This document shows positions 44,141-54,497 of a stretch of 64,000 bases of DNA, in pieces (the first letter of the stretch is position 1; each line of letters opens with the position of its first letter). The notes under the pieces are model-generated. The model saw only the letters and a list, made by a program, of their open reading frames with translations, did no database searches and was not told the DNA's origin. This DNA comes from Pilimelia anulata (GTDB taxonomy: Bacteria; Actinomycetota; Actinomycetes; Mycobacteriales; Micromonosporaceae). The position numbers and the translations under genes were made by a program. The stretch lies in the NCBI RefSeq assembly GCF_014647895.1, contig NZ_BMQB01000001.1, positions 806,001 to 870,000 of the forward strand. Direction: 5' to 3'.

Positions 44141-44172
44141 TTCATCAGGTAGTGAATTCAACGCTAGCTGAA
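44141..44172 (-). promoter_or_regulatory. two contiguous TetR-type operators (TTCA-N8-TGAA)
   Basis: TTCATCAGGTAGTGAA (44141-44156) is followed without gap by TTCAACGCTAGCTGAA (44157-44172). Both are 16-bp dyads TTCA-N8-TGAA, placed 19-50 bp before the ATPase start, where a repressor would block the promoter. The TetR encoded at the end of the operon is the obvious ligand. Confidence 0.6.
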
Positions 44173-44270
44173 TTCCGTCCGGCGGGCAATCCCCGGGCCC
44201 GCGCCGGGCCACCCCGGCGCGGGCGGATATGCGGTACGGCCGGCGGGCCGCCCCGGGGCAGGATGGTGCG

Positions 44271-44642
44271 GTGGACGCGAAGCAGGAGCCGCTGGACGGC
44301 GTGCGCTGGGACCGCGACGGCCTCGTACCGGCCGTCGTACGGCAGTACGACACCGGGGAGGTGCTGATGCTGGCCTGGATGGACCGCGCGGCGCTGGACC
44401 GCACCCGCAGCACCGGCCGGGCGACCTACTGGTCGCGCAGCCGGCGCTCGTACTGGGTGAAGGGCGAGACCTCCGGCCACCACCAGTACGTCAAGTCCGT
44501 CGCGCTCGACTGCGACGGCGACGCCCTGCTGGTCAGCGTCGACCAGGTCGGGCCCGCCTGCCACACCGGCACCCGGACCTGCTTCGCCACCGACCTGCCG
44601 GCCGTCGTCGGCCACCGCACCGAACAGGAGGCCACCGCGTGA
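44271..44642 (+). CDS. hisI: phosphoribosyl-AMP cyclohydrolase
   Basis: A 123-residue HisI that opens the adenine ring of phosphoribosyl-AMP in histidine synthesis; there is no fused HisE domain. [46 protein letters not shown] and [10 protein letters not shown] carry the zinc and magnesium ligands. The GTG at 44271 has a CAGGAT box 6 nt upstream and no ribosome site, suggesting a leaderless start. GTGA overlap with trpE joins histidine and tryptophan genes in one operon. Confidence 0.95.
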   Translation: MDAKQEPLDGVRWDRDGLVPAVVRQYDTGEVLMLAWMDRAALDRTRSTGRATYWSRSRRSYWVKGETSGHHQYVKSVALDCDGDALLVSVDQVGPACHTGTRTCFATDLPAVVGHRTEQEATA

Positions 44643-46177
44643 CCACCGGAGCCGTCACCCCCGACCCCGCCGGCTTCGCCGCCGCGGCCGCCCACCGCCG
44701 GGTCATCCCGGTGGTCCGCCGGCTGCTCGCCGACGGCGAGACCCCCGTGGGCGTGTACCGCAAGCTCGCCGGCGGGCCCGGCACGTTCCTGCTCGAGTCC
44801 GCCGAGCACGGGGCCGGGTCGGCCTGGTCCCGGTACTCGTTCATCGGCGTGCGCAGCAGCGCCACCCTCACCGCCCGCGACGGCGCCGCGCACTGGCTCG
44901 GCACCCCGCCCGACGCCGTACCGGTCGACGGCGACCCGCTGTCGGCGCTGGCGCTCACCGTCGCCGCGCTCGCCGACCCGCCCGGCACCGACGACCCGGG
45001 CCTGCCGCCGCTGACCGGCGGCATGGTCGGCTACCTGTCCTACGACGCGGTCCGCCGGTTCGAGCGGCTGCCCGACCTGACCGCCGACGAGCTGGGCATC
45101 CCCGAGCTGGGCCTGATGCTCGCCACCGACCTGGTCGTGCTCGACCACTACGCGGGCGCGGCGATCCTCATCGCCAACGCGGTGCTGCCGGCGGACCGGG
45201 ACGACGCGGCGGTGGCGGCGGCGTACCACCACGCGGTCGGCCGGCTGGACGCGATGACCACGGCGATGTCCCGGCCCACCCCGCCGCTGATCTCCACCGT
45301 GGCCACCGGGGTGGACCCGATGGCGGGCGTGGTCAGCCGTACCCCGGCCGGCGACTTCCCGAAGGCGGTCGAGGCGGCGAAGGAGGCGATCCGGGCCGGC
45401 GAGTGCTTCCAGATCGTCGTGTCCCAGCGGTTCGAGCGGGCCACCGACGCCGACCCGCTGGACGTGTACCGGGTGCTGCGCACGACCAACCCGAGCCCGT
45501 ACATGTACCTGCTGCGGTTCGACGACTTCGACATCGTCGGCTCCTCGCCGGAGGCGCACGTCAAGGTCACCGCCGAGGGCGGGGTACGGCGGGCCATGCT
45601 GCACCCGATCGCCGGCACCCGGCCGCGCGGGGCGGACGCCGACGCCGACGCCCGGCTGGCCGCCGAGCTGCTGGCCGACCCGAAGGAGCGGGCCGAGCAC
45701 GTGATGCTCGTCGACCTCGGCCGCAACGACCTGGGCCGGGTGTGCGCGCCGGGGACGGTCGAGGTGCCGCAGTTCGCCGAGATCGAGCGGTACAGCCACG
45801 TCCTGCACATCGTCTCCACCGTGGTCGGCGAGCTGCGCGACGACCGGACGGCGTTCGACACGCTGGCGGCGACCTTCCCGGCCGGCACGCTGTCCGGCGC
45901 GCCGAAGGTCCGGGCGATGGAGGTCATCGAGGAGCTGGAGCCGGCCCGCCGCGGCCTGTACGGCGGGACGGTCGGGTACCTCGGCTTCAGCGGCGACCTG
46001 GACATGGCGATCGCGATCCGGACGGCGCTGCTGCGCGACGGCCGCGCGTACGTCCAGGCGGGCGCCGGGATCGTCGCCGACTCGGACCCGGCGGCCGAGG
46101 AGGAGGAGAGCCGGACCAAGGCCCGCGCGGTCCTCACCGCGATCGCCGCCGCCGAGACCCTCCGGGCCGCCCGGTGA
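44639..46177 (+). CDS. trpE: anthranilate synthase component I
   Basis: A 512-residue enzyme that makes anthranilate from chorismate with ammonia from TrpG. The tryptophan feedback site is present (LLESAEHG near residue 51). Catalytic segments are [25 protein letters not shown], and [16 protein letters not shown] start overlaps hisI by 4 bp and its stop overlaps the TIGR02234 gene. Neither trpG nor trpD is in the window. Confidence 0.97.
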   Translation: MTTGAVTPDPAGFAAAAAHRRVIPVVRRLLADGETPVGVYRKLAGGPGTFLLESAEHGAGSAWSRYSFIGVRSSATLTARDGAAHWLGTPPDAVPVDGDPLSALALTVAALADPPGTDDPGLPPLTGGMVGYLSYDAVRRFERLPDLTADELGIPELGLMLATDLVVLDHYAGAAILIANAVLPADRDDAAVAAAYHHAVGRLDAMTTAMSRPTPPLISTVATGVDPMAGVVSRTPAGDFPKAVEAAKEAIRAGECFQIVVSQRFERATDADPLDVYRVLRTTNPSPYMYLLRFDDFDIVGSSPEAHVKVTAEGGVRRAMLHPIAGTRPRGADADADARLAAELLADPKERAEHVMLVDLGRNDLGRVCAPGTVEVPQFAEIERYSHVLHIVSTVVGELRDDRTAFDTLAATFPAGTLSGAPKVRAMEVIEELEPARRGLYGGTVGYLGFSGDLDMAIAIRTALLRDGRAYVQAGAGIVADSDPAAEEEESRTKARAVLTAIAAAETLRAAR

Positions 46178-46791
46178 CCGACCCGCCCGCACCCGCCGGA
46201 GCCGATCCGCCCGCCGGGGCCGATCCGCCCGGGGCCGATCCGCCCGTCGCCGCCGGGTCCGCCGGCCCGGCCGCGGGGGCCGGCGGGTCGGCGGCGCGGT
46301 CCGGGGGGCGGGAGCTGGTCGGGGCCGTGCTGGTCGCCGCCGCCGGCGCCGGCGCGGCGCTGCTGGCCGGGCGCGGCGGGTCCGCGCCCGCCGCCGCCCC
46401 GGTCGAGCCCGGGCCCGGCACCGGCCTGCCCGGCTGGCTGCCGGCCGTCGCCTGGGCGGCGCTCGCCGCCGCCGGCGCGCTCGTCGCCACCCGCGGCGCC
46501 GCCCGCCGCGCGGTCGGCGTGCTGCTCGCCGCCGCCGGGCTGGCCCTGCTGGCCGGCCCGGTCGCCGCCGGCACCGCCGGCCCGGGCCGCACGGCCGCCG
46601 CGGCCGCGGGCGGCGCGCTGGCCGCGCTGGCCGGGCTCGCCGCGCTGCTGCGCGGGGGGCGCTGGCCGGCACTCGGCGCGCGGTACGAGCGCACCCCGGC
46701 ACCCCGGCCGGGCGCGGCGGACCGGCCGGCCGAGCGCAATCGGCTGAGTTGGGCGGCCCTGGACCGCGGCGAGGACCCCACTATTCACTGA
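46174..46791 (+). CDS. Trp biosynthesis-associated membrane protein (TIGR02234)
   Basis: A 205-residue protein with a Pro/Ala/Asp-rich head (ADPPAGADPPGADPP) and four membrane helices. The C-terminal RLSWAALDRGEDPT is the signature end of the actinobacterial TIGR02234 family, always found between trpE and trpC. Its role is not established. GTG in a 4-bp overlap with trpE. Confidence 0.88.
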   Translation: MTDPPAPAGADPPAGADPPGADPPVAAGSAGPAAGAGGSAARSGGRELVGAVLVAAAGAGAALLAGRGGSAPAAAPVEPGPGTGLPGWLPAVAWAALAAAGALVATRGAARRAVGVLLAAAGLALLAGPVAAGTAGPGRTAAAAAGGALAALAGLAALLRGGRWPALGARYERTPAPRPGAADRPAERNRLSWAALDRGEDPTIH

Positions 46792-46905
46792 CCGTAGTCA
46801 ATTGACCCTGGCATCCGCCCCGGAATGCGCGAAGTGCGGATTATGCAGCACTACGTACCGTGAGCTACGCCATACCCCCGCGCCGAGGCCGGAACAGCGA
46901 GCACA

Positions 46906-46911
46906 TAGCAT
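46906..46911 (+). promoter_or_regulatory. -10 box of trpC
   Basis: TAGCAT lies 6 nt before an in-frame ATG (46918) and 33 nt before the GTG (46945) that has a ribosome site. Transcription would begin at or next to the ATG. No leader peptide rich in Trp was found. Confidence 0.5.
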
Positions 46912-46944
46912 CGGCGCATGACACCCGGAGGGGGGAGTCCGTTG

Positions 46945-47780
46945 GTGACAACGAGACAGAGCGGCAGCGGTTCCGGCAATGTGCTCGACGAGATCCTGGC
47001 CGGGGTCCGCGAGGATGTCGCCGCGCGCCAACTCGCCATCCCCATGGAGGAGATGAAGCGGCGCGCCGCGGCCGCCGCGCCGCCGATCGACGCCTACGCG
47101 GCGCTGCGCCGCCCCGGCGTCGGCGTGATCGCGGAGGTGAAGCGGGCGTCGCCGTCCAAGGGCGCGCTCGCCGACATCCCCGACCCGGCGGACCTGGCCA
47201 CCCAGTACGCCGACGGCGGCGCCCGGGTGATCAGCGTGCTCACCGAGGGTCGCTGGTTCGGCGGCTCGCTGGAGGACCTCGCGGCCGTCCGGGCGGCCGT
47301 GACCATCCCGGTGCTGCGCAAGGACTTCGTCGTCTCCAGCTACCAGGTGCACGAGGCCTGGGCGCACGGCGCCGACCTCGTCCTGCTGATCGTCGCCGCG
47401 CTGGAGCAGAACGTCCTCGTCGGCCTGCTGGAGCGGATCGAGTCGCTCGGCATGACCGCGCTGGTCGAGGTGCACGACATCGAGGAGACCGACCGGGCGC
47501 TCGCCGCCGGCGCGAGGGTCATCGGCGTGAACGCCCGCGACCTGCGCACGCTCGAGGTCGACCGCTCGGTGTTCGAGCGGATCGCCCCCGGCCTGCCGGC
47601 GAGCGTCGTGAAGATCGCCGAGTCGGGGGTGCGCGGGCCGCACGACCTGATCCGGTACGCGTCCTCCGGCGCCGACGCGGTGCTGGTCGGGGAGGGCCTG
47701 GTCACCACCGAGAGCCCGCGCGACGCCGTCGCGGCGCTGGTCACCGCCGGCAGCCACCCGGCGACGCCGAGGCCGAACTG

Positions 47781-47781
<1 letters not shown>
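46945..47781 (+). CDS. trpC: indole-3-glycerol phosphate synthase
   Basis: A 278-residue TIM barrel that cyclises CdRP to indole glycerol phosphate. The catalytic lysine and substrate loop are in [46 protein letters not shown] and [10 protein letters not shown] follow in order. I prefer the GTG at 46945 because GGGGAG lies 7 nt upstream; the ATG at 46918 is in frame and could be used from a leaderless mRNA. TGATG overlap with trpB. Confidence 0.95.
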
Positions 47782-48994
<1,213 letters not shown>

Positions 48995-48998
<4 letters not shown>

Positions 48999-49816
48999 GC
49001 CTGGCGCCCGCGTTCGCGAAGGCCCGCGCCGAGGGGCGCGCGCTGGTCGTCGGCTGCATGCCGGCCGGCTTCCCCAGCGTCGAGGGCAGCATCGCGGCGA
49101 TGACCGCGATGGTCGAGGCCGGGGTGGACGTCATCGAGGTGGAGCTGCCGTACTCCGACCCGGTGATGGACGGCCCGGTGATCCAGCGGGCCAGCGACCT
49201 GGCGCTGGCCGGCGGGGTGCGCACGGCCGACGTGCTGCGGATCGTCGAGGCGGTCGCCGCGGCCGGGGCGCCGGTGGCGATGATGACGTACTGGGCGCCG
49301 GTCGAGCGGTACGGCCCGGACCGGTTCGCCCGCGACCTCGCCGCGGCCGGCGGGGTCGGCCTGATCACCCCCGACCTGATCCCGGACGAGGCCGGCGAGT
49401 GGCTGGCCGCGGCCGACGCGCACGGGCTGGACCGGGTCTTCCTGGTCGCCCCGTCGTCGACCGACGAGCGGCTGGCGATGACCGTCGGCCACTGCCGCGG
49501 CTTCGTGTACGCCACCAGCGTGATGGGCGTGACCGGCGCGCGCGAGCGGACCTCGGACGCCGCGCCGGGGCTGGTCGCCCGGGTCCGGGCGGTGGATCCG
49601 GACATTCCGGTCGCCGTGGGCCTGGGCGTGCGCGACGGCGCGCAGGCCGCCGCCGTCGGCGGCTACGCCGACGGCGTGATCGTCGGCAGTGCCCTGATCC
49701 GCTGCCTGCTGGACGCGCCGGACGGGGACGCCGGGCTGGCCGCGCTCCGCGCGCTGTCGGCCGACCTGGCCGCCGGCGTGCGCCGATCCGCGCGCCCCGC
49801 CGCCCCGGCCGGCTGA
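48995..49816 (+). CDS. trpA: tryptophan synthase alpha chain
   Basis: A 273-residue TIM barrel that cleaves indole glycerol phosphate and channels indole to TrpB. The catalytic acids are E50 and D59 ([16 protein letters not shown]). [11 protein letters not shown] and [10 protein letters not shown] bind phosphate. ATGA overlap with trpB; a hairpin terminator follows. Confidence 0.97.
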
Positions 49817-49827
49817 CCCGGCACCCC

Positions 49828-49853
49828 GGCCGGGCGGCCCGACCCGCCCGGCC
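49828..49853 (+). terminator. 10-bp perfect hairpin after trpA
   Basis: GGCCGGGCGG (49828-49837) pairs exactly with CCGCCCGGCC (49844-49853) around a 6-nt loop, 12 bp after the trpA stop. Confidence 0.6.
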
Positions 49854-49875
49854 GCCGGCGGCGCGGTCCCACCCG

Positions 49876-49894
49876 GGTATTCCCCGGGGATACC
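49876..49894 (+). promoter_or_regulatory. operator-like dyad in the lgt promoter
   Basis: GGTATTCCCCGGGGATACC: the arms GGTAT and ATACC flank CCCCGGGG. It ends 9 bp before the -10 box and so covers the -35 region, a natural repressor site. No regulator is known. Confidence 0.35.
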
Positions 49895-49903
49895 ACCCAT
49901 CGA

Positions 49904-49909
49904 TAGGGT
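49904..49909 (+). promoter_or_regulatory. leaderless-type -10 box of lgt
   Basis: TAGGGT followed after 7 nt by the GTG at 49917; no ribosome site. This argues against the GTG at 49908, which lies inside the box. Confidence 0.55.
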
Positions 49910-49916
49910 GCTGACC

Positions 49917-50924
49917 GTGAATCTCGCCGCCATCCCCAGCCCGACCACCGCTGTCTGGCACCTCGGGCCGTTCCCGGTCCGGGCGTACGCGCTGTGCATC
50001 GTCGCGGGGATCGTCATCGCCTGCGTCGTCACCGAGGCCCGGCTGCGCCGCCGCGGCGTCGCCCCCTGGGCCGTGCTGGACGTGGCCGTCTGGGCGGTGC
50101 CGTTCGGCGTCGTCGGCGCCCGGGTGTACCACGTGCTGACCTCCTGGACCGACTACTTCGGCTACAACGGCGACCCGGTCAAGGCCCTGTACATCTGGGA
50201 GGGCGGCCTGGGCATCTGGGGCGCGGTGGCCGGCGGCGCCGTCGGGGCGTGGCTGGGCTGCCGGCAGATCGGGCTGCCGCTGCGGGTGTTCGCCGACGCG
50301 CTGGCGCCGGGGCTGCCGCTGGCGCAGGCGGCCGGGCGGTTCGGCAACTGGTTCAACAACGAGCTGCACGGCGGGCCGACCACGCTGCCGTGGGGCCTGG
50401 AAGTGCACGTGATGGACCGGGTGAACCCCGGCCGGGCGCTGCTCGGCCCGGACGGCGGCGCGCTCACCCTGCCGGGGCTGTACCACCCGACGTTCCTGTA
50501 CGAGGCGCTGTGGAACGTCGGGGTCGCCGTGCTGGTGATCGCCGCCGAGCGGCGGTTCCGGCTGGGCCGGGGGCGGGCGTTCGCCCTGTACGTCGCCGGG
50601 TACACCGTCGGCCGGTTCTGGATCGAGCTGATGCGCACCGACCCGGCGCCGGAGCTGCTGGGGCTGCGGTTCAACGTGTGGACGTCGCTGGTGGTGTTCC
50701 TCGGCGCCGTGGCGTACCTGGTGCTGGTCTGCGGCCCGGCCGAGTACGTGCTCCCGGCGGCGAACGGCGGGTACCGGGTGGTCGACGCGGCGGCGTACCG
50801 GGCCGCGGCCGACGCCGCCCCGGCGGCGGACGCCGGCGCCCCGGCGGCCGCGGTGCCGGCCGGGTCAGCCCGGCCCGACGAGGTCGTCGACGAAGCTGAT
50901 GATCGTCCCGACGAACCGCGGTAG
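49917..50924 (+). CDS. lgt: prolipoprotein diacylglyceryl transferase
   Basis: A 335-residue integral membrane enzyme that moves diacylglycerol from phosphatidylglycerol to the lipobox cysteine. The Lgt signature is GRFGNWFNNELHGGPT, with EGGLGIWGAVAGG before it; seven membrane helices are visible. The Ala/Asp-rich C-terminal tail of ~60 residues beyond the last helix is typical of actinobacterial Lgt. Start by the leaderless pattern. Its last 60 bp overlap the convergent hydrolase gene. Confidence 0.95.
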   Translation: MNLAAIPSPTTAVWHLGPFPVRAYALCIVAGIVIACVVTEARLRRRGVAPWAVLDVAVWAVPFGVVGARVYHVLTSWTDYFGYNGDPVKALYIWEGGLGIWGAVAGGAVGAWLGCRQIGLPLRVFADALAPGLPLAQAAGRFGNWFNNELHGGPTTLPWGLEVHVMDRVNPGRALLGPDGGALTLPGLYHPTFLYEALWNVGVAVLVIAAERRFRLGRGRAFALYVAGYTVGRFWIELMRTDPAPELLGLRFNVWTSLVVFLGAVAYLVLVCGPAEYVLPAANGGYRVVDAAAYRAAADAAPAADAGAPAAAVPAGSARPDEVVDEADDRPDEPR

Positions 50925-51494
50925 GTGCTCGGCGAAGTCCGACCGGACCGGCTCCGGGCAGCCCGGCAGCTCGCGGGCGTGCGGCAGGCGGGCCAGCAGG
51001 GCGTCGACCGTCCGGCGCTGGTGCTGCCGGTTCTCCGGCAGCGCGGGCAGCACGCCCACCGGCATCCGCAGCGCGGTCAGCTCGGCGTGGGTGACCCCGC
51101 GCAGCGTCTGCCCGTCCAGGAGCTGGGACACCTCGGCGGTACGGGCGCCGAGGCTGTCCAGCCGGGCGTGGGTGGAGGCGTCCACGTCCGGGTCGCCGGC
51201 CGTGGCCGGCCAGGCCAGCAGCAGGCCGCGGACCCGGCCGGGGTCGATCAGCGCCGCCCGGACCGCCGCCGAGCAGCCGTGCGAGGCGGCGATCAGCGTG
51301 ACCGGCTCCGCCGGCAGCGCGGCCAGCAGGTGCACCCCCTCGGTCACCCAGGACGGCGCCCGGTCCGGCCGCTCCGGCGCGCTGACCCGCAGCCCGTGCC
51401 CGGCCAGCGCGGCGGACACGCCGGTGTCGTGCCAGTACCGGCCTGCGGTCTGCGAGTCCCACAGGCCGCCGTGGACGAGGACGAGCGGTGCCAT
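50865..51494 (-). CDS. alpha/beta hydrolase
   Basis: A 209-residue small alpha/beta hydrolase. The oxyanion His-Gly is in LVLVHGGLWDS, and the nucleophile elbow is AASHGCSAA, an AxSxG variant of the usual GxSxG. The C-terminal HLPRFVGTIISFVDDLV may hold the catalytic His. ATG at 51494 with GGGAG 8 nt upstream. The substrate is unknown. Its 3' end overlaps lgt by 60 bp on the other strand. Confidence 0.8.
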   Translation of the reverse strand: MAPLVLVHGGLWDSQTAGRYWHDTGVSAALAGHGLRVSAPERPDRAPSWVTEGVHLLAALPAEPVTLIAASHGCSAAVRAALIDPGRVRGLLLAWPATAGDPDVDASTHARLDSLGARTAEVSQLLDGQTLRGVTHAELTALRMPVGVLPALPENRQHQRRTVDALLARLPHARELPGCPEPVRSDFAEHLPRFVGTIISFVDDLVGPG

Positions 51495-51725
51495 CAAGCT
51501 GCTCCCGGCATGTCGGCGCGACGGACCCGGCCCGCCGCGGCGGGCGAACGATCGGGGTGTCCCGAGTGGACCGCGGGGGCGGATGCCGCGGTGCGGGAGG
51601 TCAACCTAGCAGTCCGCCCGGCCCGCCGCAGCGCGACCGCGGACCTGATGCACCGGTCGGGGAAAGTACGGCCGGACCGGCCGATGTTCACCCCGGGCCC
51701 ACCGGCGGGGGCCGCCGGGCGGGGC

Positions 51726-51731
51726 TAGCCT
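51726..51731 (+). promoter_or_regulatory. leaderless-type -10 box of pyk
   Basis: TAGCCT, then 6 nt, then the GTG at 51738; no ribosome site between. Confidence 0.55.
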
Positions 51732-51737
51732 GGGGGC

Positions 51738-53162
51738 GTGACGCGACGCGCGAAGATTGTCTGCACGATCGGCCCCGCGACCGCCAGCGCCGACGGGGTA
51801 CGGGCCCTGGTCGACGCCGGGATGGACGTGGCCCGGCTCAACTTCAGCCACGGCACCCGCGAGGACCACGAACAGGTGTACGGGCTCGTCCGGCAGGCCG
51901 CCGCCGACACCGGCCGGGCGGTCGGCATCCTGGCCGACCTCCAGGGTCCCAAGATCCGGCTGGGCCGGTTCGCCGACGGCGGCGCCCAGTGGGACACCGG
52001 GGACTCGGTGGTGATCACCGGCGAGGAGGTCGAGGGGGTGCGGGACCGGGTGTCCTGCACGTACCGGGAGCTGCCGCACGAGGTGAAGGTCGGCGACCGG
52101 CTGCTCATCGACGACGGCCGGGTGGCCGTCGAGGTGCGCGAGGTGACCGGCCCGGACATCCGCTGCCTGGTCACCGAGGGCGGCCCGGTCTCCAACCACA
52201 AGGGCGTCTCGCTGCCCAACGTCGCGGTCAGCGTGCCGGCCCTGTCGACCAAGGACACCGACGACCTGCGCTTCGCCCTGAACCTGGGGGTCGACCTGGT
52301 GGCGCTGTCGTTCGTCCGGGCGGCGGCCGACATCACCCTGGTGCACCGGGTGATGGACCAGGTCGGCGTGCACCGGCCGGTGCTGGCGAAGGTGGAGAAG
52401 CCGGAGGCGGTGGACGAGCTGGAGGCGATCGTCCACGCCTTCGACGGGATCATGGTCGCCCGCGGCGACCTCGGCGTCGAGCTGGCGCTGGACCAGGTCC
52501 CGCTGGTGCAGAAGCGGGCCGTCCAGCTCTGCCGCGAGCTGGCCAAGCCGGTGATCGTAGCGACCCAGATGCTCGACTCGATGATCGAGAACACCCGGCC
52601 GACCCGGGCCGAGGCGTCGGACGTGGCCAACGCCGTCCTGGACGGCGCAGACGCGGTCATGCTCTCCGGCGAGACCAGCGTCGGCAAGCACCCGCGGCTG
52701 ACCGTGGAGACCATGGCCCGGATCGTCCGGACCACCGAGGCCGGCGAGATCCGGGTACCGAGCCTCCAGCACGACCCGCGCACCCACGGCGGGGCGATCA
52801 CCGTCGCGGCGTCCCGGATCGCCCGCAGCATCGACGCCCGGGCGCTGGTGGCGTTCACCCAGACCGGGGACACCGTACGGCGGCTGTCCCGGCTGCACTG
52901 CGACCTGCCGCTGCTCGCGTTCACCCCGGTGGAGGACGTCCGGCAGCAGCTCGCCCTGTCCTGGGGGGTGGAGAGCTTCCTGGTGCCGTTCGTCGAGCAC
53001 ACCGACGACATGTTCGCCCAGGTCGACCAGGCCATGCTCGGGCTGGGCCGGGCCCGGCCGGGCGACTACGTCGTGGTGGTCGCCGGCAGCCCGCCGGGCA
53101 CCCCCGGCTCGACCAACACGCTGCGGGTGCACCGGGTGGGCACCCTGGTGCCGCCCGCGTGA
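51738..53162 (+). CDS. pyk: pyruvate kinase
   Basis: A 474-residue glycolytic enzyme that makes ATP and pyruvate from phosphoenolpyruvate. RRAKIVCTIGPAT, ARLNFSHGTREDH, the PGVSL-like loop GVSLPNVAVSVP, KVEKPEAVDELEAI, MVARGDLGVEL and SGETSVGKHP carry the metal- and substrate-binding residues. The C-terminal allosteric domain is complete. GTG start from a leaderless promoter; GTGA overlap with the thioesterase gene. Confidence 0.97.
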   Translation: MTRRAKIVCTIGPATASADGVRALVDAGMDVARLNFSHGTREDHEQVYGLVRQAAADTGRAVGILADLQGPKIRLGRFADGGAQWDTGDSVVITGEEVEGVRDRVSCTYRELPHEVKVGDRLLIDDGRVAVEVREVTGPDIRCLVTEGGPVSNHKGVSLPNVAVSVPALSTKDTDDLRFALNLGVDLVALSFVRAAADITLVHRVMDQVGVHRPVLAKVEKPEAVDELEAIVHAFDGIMVARGDLGVELALDQVPLVQKRAVQLCRELAKPVIVATQMLDSMIENTRPTRAEASDVANAVLDGADAVMLSGETSVGKHPRLTVETMARIVRTTEAGEIRVPSLQHDPRTHGGAITVAASRIARSIDARALVAFTQTGDTVRRLSRLHCDLPLLAFTPVEDVRQQLALSWGVESFLVPFVEHTDDMFAQVDQAMLGLGRARPGDYVVVVAGSPPGTPGSTNTLRVHRVGTLVPPA

Positions 53163-54193
53163 CCGCCGCCGACCCGGGGCCCGCCGCTGCGGGCTCCACC
53201 GGCCCGGGATCCGCCGACCCGGCGTCCGCGGGTCCGGGGTCGGCCGGTTCGGGGTCGGCCGGTTCTGGGTCGGCCGGGCCGGCGTCGGGCGGTTCGGGGT
53301 CGGGTGGGCCGGCGGACGCGCCGCCCGGCGGTGGGCAGGCGGCCGTGGACCAGCTCCTCGCGCTGCTGGACCTGGAGCGGGTGGACGACTGCACGTTCAC
53401 CGGCCGGTCGCCCCGGGTCGGCCCGCAGCGGATCTACGGCGGCCAGGTCGCCGGGCAGGCGCTGGTCGCCGCCGGCCGGACCGTCGACCCGAGCCGCTCG
53501 GTGCACTCGCTGCACGGGTACTTCGTCCGCGGCGGCGACCCGACCGAGCCGGTCGAGTACCGGGTGGAGAACGTCCGCGACGGGCGCTCGTTCTCCGTCC
53601 GCCGCTCGGTCGCGGTCCAGGGCGGGCGGCCGATCTTCTTCATGTCGGCGTCGTTCCAGCGGGCCGAGCACGGGCTGGACCACCAGGCGCCGGGCCCGCC
53701 GGACGTGCCCCGGCCCGAGGACCTGCCGACGTTCCTGGAACGCCTGGCCCCGTACCCGGAGCGGGCCGCGTACTGGCTGTCGGTGCCCCGGCCGCTGGAC
53801 GTGCGGTACGTCGGCGAGCCCGGCTGGGTGCCGCCGGGGGAGCGGGCGGCCGAGGCGCACCAGCGGGTCTGGATGAAGCTGGACGGGCGGCTGCCCGACG
53901 ACCCGCTGCTGCACGCCTGCGCGCTGACGTACGCCTCGGACCTCTCGCTGCTGGACTCGGTGCTGGCCGTACACGGCGAGTCCTGGGGGCCGGGCGGGGT
54001 GGTGGGGGCGAGCCTGGACCACGCGCTGTGGTTCCACCGGCCGTTCCGAGCCGACGAGTGGGTGCTGTACGACTGCTGGAGCCCGTCGGCGCACGGCGCC
54101 CGCGGCCTGGCCACGGGGCGGGTCTTCACCGCGGACGGGCGGCACGTGGCCACGGCCGTCCAGGAGGGCCTGCTGCGCCGCGTCGGCGGCTGA
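53159..54193 (+). CDS. tesB: acyl-CoA thioesterase II (TesB-like) with repeat N-terminus
   Basis: A 344-residue double hot-dog thioesterase. The core from residue ~62 (VDQLLALLDLERVDD, RIYGGQVAGQALVAAGRTV, SLHGYFVRGGDP, FHRPFRADEWVLYDC, GRVFTADGRHVAT) is standard TesB, releasing fatty acid from acyl-CoA. Residues 1-60 are Gly/Ser/Pro/Ala repeats encoded by a 15-bp minisatellite and are absent from the family. The GTG at 53159 overlaps pyk by 4 bp; a GTG at 53344 would give a normal-length enzyme and cannot be excluded. Confidence 0.9.
   Translation: MTAADPGPAAAGSTGPGSADPASAGPGSAGSGSAGSGSAGPASGGSGSGGPADAPPGGGQAAVDQLLALLDLERVDDCTFTGRSPRVGPQRIYGGQVAGQALVAAGRTVDPSRSVHSLHGYFVRGGDPTEPVEYRVENVRDGRSFSVRRSVAVQGGRPIFFMSASFQRAEHGLDHQAPGPPDVPRPEDLPTFLERLAPYPERAAYWLSVPRPLDVRYVGEPGWVPPGERAAEAHQRVWMKLDGRLPDDPLLHACALTYASDLSLLDSVLAVHGESWGPGGVVGASLDHALWFHRPFRADEWVLYDCWSPSAHGARGLATGRVFTADGRHVATAVQEGLLRRVGG
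53231..53305 (+). repeat. five 15-bp tandem repeats in the tesB 5' end
   Basis: Five head-to-tail copies of a unit close to GGTTCGGGGTCGGCC. The period is a multiple of three, so the reading frame is kept and the copies encode the AGSGS-type repeat. Confidence 0.8.
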
Positions 54194-54322
54194 ACACCGC
54201 GCAACAGCGACGGCCGTCCGCGTTCCCGGGCCGTCCGCGCAGCTCCCCGCTTCAGCGGCGCGGTGCTTGTCCGGGTGCGGCCGCGGTACGGAACACGGGT
54301 TGCCTCCTGTCGTCGGCCGGGA

Positions 54323-54358
54323 GGGCAGGGCATCGGGTCGGGTGCCGATGCCCTGCCC
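54323..54358 (+). terminator. 14-bp perfect hairpin after pyk-tesB
   Basis: GGGCAGGGCATCGG pairs exactly with CCGATGCCCTGCCC across an 8-nt loop, 130 bp after the tesB stop. The remaining bases between 54194 and 54497 hold no supported gene. Confidence 0.65.
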
Positions 54359-54497
54359 GGTGGGGACCACGCCTCACCCGGTCCGGCAGCAATGGCCGTA
54401 GCGGTACCGGGCCGGGGGGATTGCTCGGCGTGGTGTGCCCGGACAACGCCCGTGCACGAGATCAAGACTCACCGCTACGCTGGCGCAACAGAAGGTG

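Noticed and set aside
46792..46917. Trp attenuator or T-box before trpC
   Set aside because: No Trp-rich leader peptide, no T-box sequence and no strong competing hairpins; only a 10-bp palindrome (GTCAATTGAC, 46797-46806).
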